Source of the DNA: JAUJNH01 sp038253125
Lineage (GTDB): Bacteria > Actinomycetota > Acidimicrobiia > Acidimicrobiales > JAUJNH01
Length of the DNA: 9,029 nt
Assembly: GCA_038253125.1 (NCBI GenBank)
Contig: JBBSHM010000099.1
Location: 1-9,029, forward strand
Direction of reading: 5' to 3'
Position 1 is the stretch's first letter; every line of letters begins with the position of its first letter. The position numbers and the translations under genes are program-made. The notes under the pieces were generated by a model. It was not told the origin of the DNA. It did no database searches and saw only the letters and a program-made list of their open reading frames with translations. This document shows, piece by piece, positions 6,671 through 9,029 of this stretch.

Positions 6671-6928
6671 TGGGCCTCGGGGCGCGCAGGGGTCAGCGGT
6701 CGCGACCGCAACGACGGATCCACAATCAGAGGTGCAGCAGCATCCTGACCAGGGGCCTCGTCATCGGGGAGCTGAGGTGCGTGCTCGGAGGAACAGAACA
6801 GAGCGCCCGAGACCTACGCGTCAAACTGAGAACCGGCTCCGAGCGCCATCAGAGACACGACGTCAGCCCGGGTCCGCCACACATCGATTCTCATCCACCG
6901 AGGGCGGCCCGCCCAGGAACCATGGGAG
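6671..6928. other. Gene-poor spacer between PadR operon and toxin-antitoxin locus
   Basis: About 260 bp with no convincing gene. GC and codon bias drop compared with the left half, and the tail of the preceding frame already looks atypical, so a left boundary of an inserted element may lie near 6600-6700. I looked for a tRNA 3' end or a clear attachment-site repeat and saw none. The only open frame with any protein-like look is the 26-codon one at 6814-6894 on the minus strand. Confidence 0.4.
6814..6894 (-). CDS. Possible 26-residue small ORF or gene remnant
   Basis: Minus-strand ATG at 6894 to TAG at 6814-6816, preceded by a weak GGTGG. The peptide starts MRIDVWRTRADVVSLM and ends in GAGSQFDA. 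It lies just downstream of the antitoxin gene on the same strand. It could be a real small protein, the C-terminal remnant of a larger mobile-element gene, or chance. No function is assigned. Confidence 0.15.
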   Translation of the reverse strand: MRIDVWRTRADVVSLMALGAGSQFDA

Positions 6929-7219
6929 CTAAGCCTCCGTTCGGGCCACCAGGCGCAGGTCGGCGGAAAGAGCGGCGGCGATCCGCTCGAGCGTGCGGGC
7001 GGTGGGGCTGGTGGATCCGCGCTCGATGCGGCTTATGTCGCCCTGGTCGATGCCACAGCGGGCCGCGAGCTCGGCCTGGGTCAGCCCGTGTCGCTCCCTA
7101 AGCTTGATGACTTGGACGGCGACGTCGTAGGCCTGCTCAAGCTCGCGGCGCTGCTCCTTGGCCCCGGGCGAGAGCCGGGCACGGCGCTCGGCGGAAACCT
7201 CGTCGTAGCTGCGGGCCAT
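6929..7219 (-). CDS. XRE-family helix-turn-helix antitoxin (HigA-like)
   Basis: A 96-residue protein whose first ~35 residues are a charged helix (SPGAKEQRRELEQAYDVAVQ) and whose residues ~36-91 are a Cro/C1-type HTH. LTQAELAARCGIDQGDISRI covers helices 2 and 3, followed by ERGSTSPTARTLERIAAAL. Such proteins neutralise HigB/Gp49-type RNase toxins and repress their own operon. It follows the toxin remnant by 6 nt, in the toxin-first order typical of HigBA. Its Shine-Dalgarno GGAGGTGA (7226-7233) contains the toxin stop codon. The reading frame is intact while the toxin gene is not, so it may now be an orphan antitoxin or a general repressor. Confidence 0.88.
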   Translation of the reverse strand: MARSYDEVSAERRARLSPGAKEQRRELEQAYDVAVQVIKLRERHGLTQAELAARCGIDQGDISRIERGSTSPTARTLERIAAALSADLRLVARTEA

Positions 7220-7225
7220 GCCGGG

Positions 7226-7233
7226 TCACCTCC
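7226..7233 (-). promoter_or_regulatory. Antitoxin ribosome binding site overlapping toxin stop codon
   Basis: GGAGGTGA on the minus strand, 6 nt before the antitoxin ATG at 7219. Its last three bases are the TGA stop of the toxin frame. This arrangement couples antitoxin translation to ribosomes ending on the toxin. Confidence 0.75.
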
Positions 7234-7747
7234 AGCCCCCAGTATGGGCACTCCCCCATGATCCGTCCAGCCCGTCGGCGCTTGGTCCGGCGGACGAGTG
7301 ACAGCGTCCGGCGCTGACGGCCTTGAACTGGCCTAGCAACCGGCGCGCCTCGCCGATCTCCCGCTGCTGTCGCCGCTCGTTCGGGGCGTCAGCCTTGTCA
7401 TAACCGCCCAGCAGGAGCACGACCTTGGCGCCGTGGAAGTGCACGAAGAGGCGGAGGAGCACCCGTTCGTCGGCCAGGCCGGCACCGGCCGGTCGGCTGC
7501 CGCCGAACATGTGACTGATCTCGTCGGCGTCGTGCCGGACCCGAACTCGTGGAGTCCTTGGCCGAGCGGCTTGACCCACTCGGTCTCCACGAGAGCGATG
7601 CCGCGGACGCTCATGACGTGCTCGATCGTTGCCTCCAGCGCGACGAACTTGAAGTCCGAGAGGCTCCCGATGAACCGCTCATACGGAACGGTTCCATCGT
7701 TGGCCTCGAAGGGCTCGGGCGTCCAGGGACCGGCCCTTGAGGAACAT
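7226..7747 (-). pseudogene. Frameshifted Gp49-like (HigB/RelE superfamily) toxin gene
   Basis: The product would be a phage Gp49-like/HigB mRNA interferase of about 173 residues, but the frame is broken twice. A start MFLKGR (ATG 7747) is followed one frame over by PWTPEPFEANDGTVPYERFI, then by ALEATIEHVMSVRGIALVET and EWVKPLGQGLHEF. The remainder, RVRHDADEISHMFGG, RVLLRLFVHFHGAKVVLLLG and GYDKADAPNERRQQREIGEA, continues in the original frame. Removing one base near 7729 and adding one near 7543 restores a continuous protein (GRPW and HEFRVRHD junctions). Without both changes a stop occurs early. No strong Shine-Dalgarno is seen at 7747. Either the toxin has been inactivated or the sequence has local errors. 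The pieces are clear; the functional state is not. Confidence 0.8.
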
Positions 7748-7807
7748 CGGAACGAAAAGTCACGCTAAGGACCAGGCGGCCCGGATCGCTGCGGTCAAAG
7801 AGGCCCT

Positions 7808-7834
7808 CCACCGACGGGCTGAGTCCGTCAGTGG
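7808..7834 (-). terminator. Hairpin at the 3' end of the recombinase gene
   Basis: CCACCGACGG (7808-7817) and CCGTCAGTGG (7825-7834) pair over 10 bp with one mismatch around a 7-nt loop, overlapping the recombinase stop at 7828-7830. There is no U-tract, so it would be an atypical terminator or an mRNA-end stabiliser. It separates the recombinase from the downstream toxin-antitoxin pair. Confidence 0.4.
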
Positions 7835-8759
7835 GTCCGTTTGGGCGGGTTGAGCAGCTCGGTCACCTCGGCGACGGCTGCAGGCCCGGGGTTGACGTAG
7901 CGCATCGCCGTACGGGGCGACTTGTGCCGAGTCTTGGCCATGATCAGCTGCAACGGGACGCCCTTGTCGGCGAGGTGGGTCGCCGCTGAGTGGCGGAGCT
8001 GGTGGAGGTTCCACCCGGTGGAGGCCTGGAGGAGGACGCGAGCGCGGTCGTAGCCCAGCCGGGCCCGCCCGGTATGCGGGCAGATGTCGGCCGGCCCAGG
8101 GCGGCGGGCGGGCACGGGCCGACGGCTGGACAAGAACAGGGGGCCGCTGGTGCGGCTCGACCCGTCCGGGAGGCGCGGCAGCAGGTGGGCGGTGCCCGTG
8201 CCCCAGTACACCCACTCGGTCTCGCCGCCCTTGGAGCGGATGGGCGCTCGGCAGTTCTCCAGGTCGAGCGCCTCGACGTTGAGGGCCAGGACCTCGTTAG
8301 CCCGGGCCGCCGTCTCATAGAGCATCCGCCACAGCGTTTTCTCCCGGAGCGGGACGTCGCGGCGGGAGATCTGGCGCTCGAGAGCGGACTTCGGCAGGTC
8401 CTTGGTGGTGTCGACGTGCTCCTTCCGGCGCTCGCAGCTGCCCGGCACCGCCGGCGCCGGCCACCGCTTCTTGTCCCGGCACCAGCTGAGCCACGAGCTC
8501 ACCGCGGCACGGTTGCGGTTCCAGGTCGACCCCCGGCCGTCCCCCAGAGCCCTTCGACCACTTTGCCGATCTCGGCCTCGGTCACCTCGGCGAGCTGGCG
8601 GAGCGCGCCCAGCTCGCCGATGACCTTGTCGACGACCCCGGCGTAGGCCCGGCGGGTGTTCGGGTTCTCGCACCGGGTAGAGGACAGGAACGCATCGGCC
8701 GCGGCCTGGAGGGTGGCGGCGTCACCATGGATGGCCGTCACGTGGGCGGCTCTTTTCAC
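7828..8759 (-). pseudogene. Tyrosine recombinase/integrase, single-base frameshift between domains
   Basis: The coding parts of a tyrosine recombinase (site-specific strand exchange through a phosphotyrosine) are nearly complete. The N-terminal SAM-like core-binding part starts at GTG 8759 and includes LSSTRCENPNTRRAYAGVVD, ending near GLWGTAGG. The next frame carries STWNRNRAAVSSWLSWC and the whole catalytic domain. That domain shows box I Arg (YETAARANEVLALNVE), the beta-hairpin Lys (RSKGGETEW), HQLRH (HxxR), the second His in AKTRHKSPRT, and the nucleophile Tyr in AMRYV. Adding one G in either G5 run (plus-strand C runs 8530-8534 or 8541-8545) restores a 310-residue protein. All catalytic residues lie in the intact downstream frame. 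It may be a pseudogene, a product of frameshifting, or a homopolymer sequencing error. It probably mobilised or still marks the island. Confidence 0.85.
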
Positions 8760-8770
8760 CGATCACCACC

Positions 8771-8784
8771 GATGTACCGGATAA
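8771..8784 (+). repeat. 14-bp direct repeat, copy 1
   Basis: GATGTACCGGATAA, 12 bp upstream of the recombinase start. It is identical to the copy at 8849-8862, 78 bp away start to start. It could be an arm-type integrase site or an operator. Confidence 0.8.
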
Positions 8785-8848
8785 CGCGCACGAGTGCCGC
8801 ATGCGGGGCGGGGAGGAATCTGTTGCTCGGTCTACGCGTCGATCGGCT

Positions 8849-8862
8849 GATGTACCGGATAA
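8849..8862 (+). repeat. 14-bp direct repeat, copy 2
   Basis: GATGTACCGGATAA, identical to copy 1. Its right end runs into the GATAAT arm of the adjacent inverted repeat. Confidence 0.8.
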
Positions 8863-8874
8863 TAGGCCATTATC
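8858..8874. repeat. AT-rich inverted repeat GATAAT-N5-ATTATC
   Basis: Perfect 6-bp arms around AGGCC. Each arm also resembles a -10 hexamer on its own strand. No matching -35 is seen at the right distance on either side, so the role (operator, divergent promoter core or recombination site) stays open. Confidence 0.5.
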
Positions 8875-8952
8875 ACGTGTCCTCAGCTGCTGCGTGGCCG
8901 ACGCGCCTGCTCTGGCTCGAAAACGGAGCCGCGCCCTACCCGTTCTGATACG

Positions 8953-9029
8953 GATGAGCGGCAGCGTCGGCTGGTGGCCGGGGCACGGGGTTGGGACGTG
9001 GCGGTCCGAAGTCGGTGGCGGACGCGGCG
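8953..9029 (+). pseudogene. Start of a possible ISAzo13-like transposase, frameshifted and cut by window edge
   Basis: From 8953 the plus strand reads DERQRRLVAGA, and after a one-base frame change GLGRGGPKSVADAA, running into the window end. The order DERQRRL...GLGRGG...VA.AA recalls the N-terminal helix-turn-helix region of ISAzo13-type transposases. Adding one G to the G run after GCAC makes the two parts continuous (ARGLGRGG). No normal start codon precedes it in frame, and residues before Asp do not look like the family. The assignment rests on about 25 residues. Confidence 0.4.

Larger units (their letters stand above)
8760..8946. promoter_or_regulatory. Upstream region of the recombinase gene with repeats
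   Basis: This stretch has no convincing gene. It holds two copies of a 14-bp direct repeat and an AT-rich inverted repeat, unusual in this GC-rich context, so it is likely the control or recombinase-binding region. A plus-strand frame from 8727 runs through it but does not look protein-like. Confidence 0.45.

Noticed and set aside
6610..6690. Possible tRNA or attachment site (TTCGGGACTCGATACCC looks a little like a T-arm)
   Set aside because: No cloverleaf could be formed: no matching acceptor stem, D-arm or anticodon arm.
7990..8646. Plus-strand open frame of 218 codons opposite the recombinase
   Set aside because: The minus strand contains unmistakable tyrosine-recombinase motifs; the plus frame has none.
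8771..8862. CRISPR-like repeat pair
   Set aside because: Only two 14-bp copies with a 64-bp gap, too short and too few, and no cas genes nearby.
8727..8948. Plus-strand 73-codon open frame upstream of the putative transposase
   Set aside because: It crosses the recombinase start and the repeat region, lacks a ribosome binding site and shows no protein-like pattern.

Overview
The window is GC-rich (roughly 70% by eye), densely coding, and reads as the chromosome of an actinobacterium (Actinomycetota). Evidence for this is a 2-oxoglutarate dehydrogenase E1 of the actinobacterial Kgd/SucA type, a PimB-like mannosyltransferase next to an SRPBCC protein, strong codon-position GC bias and GTG starts. 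I cannot place it to genus; an uncultured deep-branching lineage is plausible but unproven.

Left half, core genome (1-4977). The 3' two thirds of a 2-oxoglutarate dehydrogenase E1 gene converges on a minus-strand gene for a zinc-ribbon, single-pass membrane protein. A divergent 145-bp gap then leads to a rightward set: a GT4 glycosyltransferase close to the phosphatidylinositol-mannoside mannosyltransferase PimB', a small multi-pass membrane protein and an SRPBCC (cyclase/START-like) protein. This order recalls the mycobacterial pimB' (Rv2188c) to TB16.3 (Rv2185c) neighbourhood, so an envelope lipid or glycolipid role is the most economical reading.

Middle, PadR operon (4981-6670). A promoter overlapped by a near-perfect 30-bp palindrome precedes a small PadR repressor. 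The repressor overlaps (ATGA) a multi-pass membrane protein that carries a strong internal ribosome binding site, followed by a second small membrane protein whose start codon is unclear. This looks like an autoregulated membrane-stress or efflux-type operon of unknown function.

Right part, mobile or decaying island (about 6600-9029). There is a gene-poor stretch, then on the minus strand an intact XRE antitoxin gene, a frameshifted Gp49/HigB-type toxin gene and a tyrosine recombinase gene broken by one missing base. Upstream of the recombinase are a pair of 14-bp direct repeats and a small AT-rich palindrome. At the very edge is what looks like the beginning of an ISAzo13-like transposase, again needing one extra base to read through. 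Every larger gene to the left reads cleanly, whereas three reading frames here are broken by single-base indels. That means either real decay of a mobile element or local sequence error. No CRISPR array, rRNA or convincing tRNA was seen.
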